NCBI RefSeq assembly: GCF_000154725.1
Contig: NZ_DS544873.1
Span: 3,299,397-3,363,396, forward strand
DNA from: Kordia algicida OT-1
Lineage (GTDB): Bacteria > Bacteroidota > Bacteroidia > Flavobacteriales > Flavobacteriaceae
DNA length: 64,000 nucleotides
Direction of reading: 5' to 3'
Shown here: positions 63,994 to 64,000 of the stretch, piece by piece
Layout: each line of letters begins with the position of its first letter
How positions within the stretch are numbered: position 1 is the first letter of the stretch
The notes under the pieces: generated by a model
Seen by the model: only the letters and a program-made list of their open reading frames with translations
What the model was told of the DNA's origin: nothing
The model's database searches: none
Program-made: the position numbers and the translations under genes

Positions 63994-64000
63994 ATGGGTC
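63994..64000 (+). CDS. Start of the next gene (partial, possible toxin)
   Basis: An ATG directly after the antitoxin-like stop codon begins a frame cut by the window end (only Met-Gly visible). Placement suggests a RelE/ParE-type toxin, but nothing in its sequence can be checked here. Confidence 0.3.

Overview
The window looks like chromosomal DNA from a marine-type Flavobacteriaceae (Bacteroidota). Evidence: AT-rich sequence, many -7 boxes of the Bacteroidota type TAnnTTTG, atpD-atpC as a separate two-gene unit, a two-domain OlsF-like acyltransferase, DUF4270 next to glmS, and short lanthipeptide-type precursor genes with a leader pattern familiar from genera such as Kordia (genus assignment is only a guess). 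No rRNA, tRNA, CRISPR array, transposase or prophage was seen. Most genes are core metabolism. The accessory content sits in small islands between housekeeping genes.

Layout. 1-7000 (mostly minus): a partial JmjC/cupin protein, bioB, a gene broken by one in-frame stop, two tandem RiPP-like precursor genes with a shared upstream block, a flotillin/NfeD pair and a ketoacyl synthase. 7100-11500: a Coa1-like protein, then the overlapping operon (membrane protein)-bioF-DUF2007-bioD-bioA. 11500-17000: a SanA-like protein, three tandem secreted paralogues, atpC and atpD. 17100-24450: a TonB-dependent receptor, then the operon (GT5-like protein)-DUF4270-glmS. 24500-29260 (plus): panC, panD, a UPF0104 membrane protein, an esterase-fold protein without a serine nucleophile, and radA. 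29300-35700 (minus): aldo/keto reductase, exonuclease III, OlsF-like acyltransferase, aspartate kinase and a GNAT enzyme, with palindromic repeats between them.

35800-41000 (plus): fbp, followed by a compact four-gene signalling cassette: coiled-coil protein, possible roadblock/longin-like protein, Rab-like small GTPase and hybrid histidine kinase. A perfect palindrome overlaps a promoter box upstream of it. 41000-46300: TerB-like protein, mfd and a TlpA-like thioredoxin. 46400-50100: a second RiPP island with three precursor genes, a TPR-AraC membrane regulator and a beta/gamma-crystallin-like lipoprotein. 50700-57200: ACT-domain protein, YraN, methyltransferase, LD-carboxypeptidase, metG, GNAT and ferritin. 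57600-64000: a conserved helical protein, then leuA-leuC-leuD-leuB and the start of a probable toxin-antitoxin pair.

How parts work together. Biotin genes are split into two loci, and each is preceded by a member of the same small membrane-protein family (one copy broken). leuACDB covers leucine synthesis from 2-ketoisovalerate up to the final transamination. panC and panD make pantothenate. The five precursor peptides at two distant loci share one 11-residue leader pattern, but no modification enzyme or exporter is encoded here, so they probably rely on machinery elsewhere in the genome. The strongest candidates for undescribed biology are the GTPase/hybrid kinase cassette and the dispersed orphan RiPP precursors.
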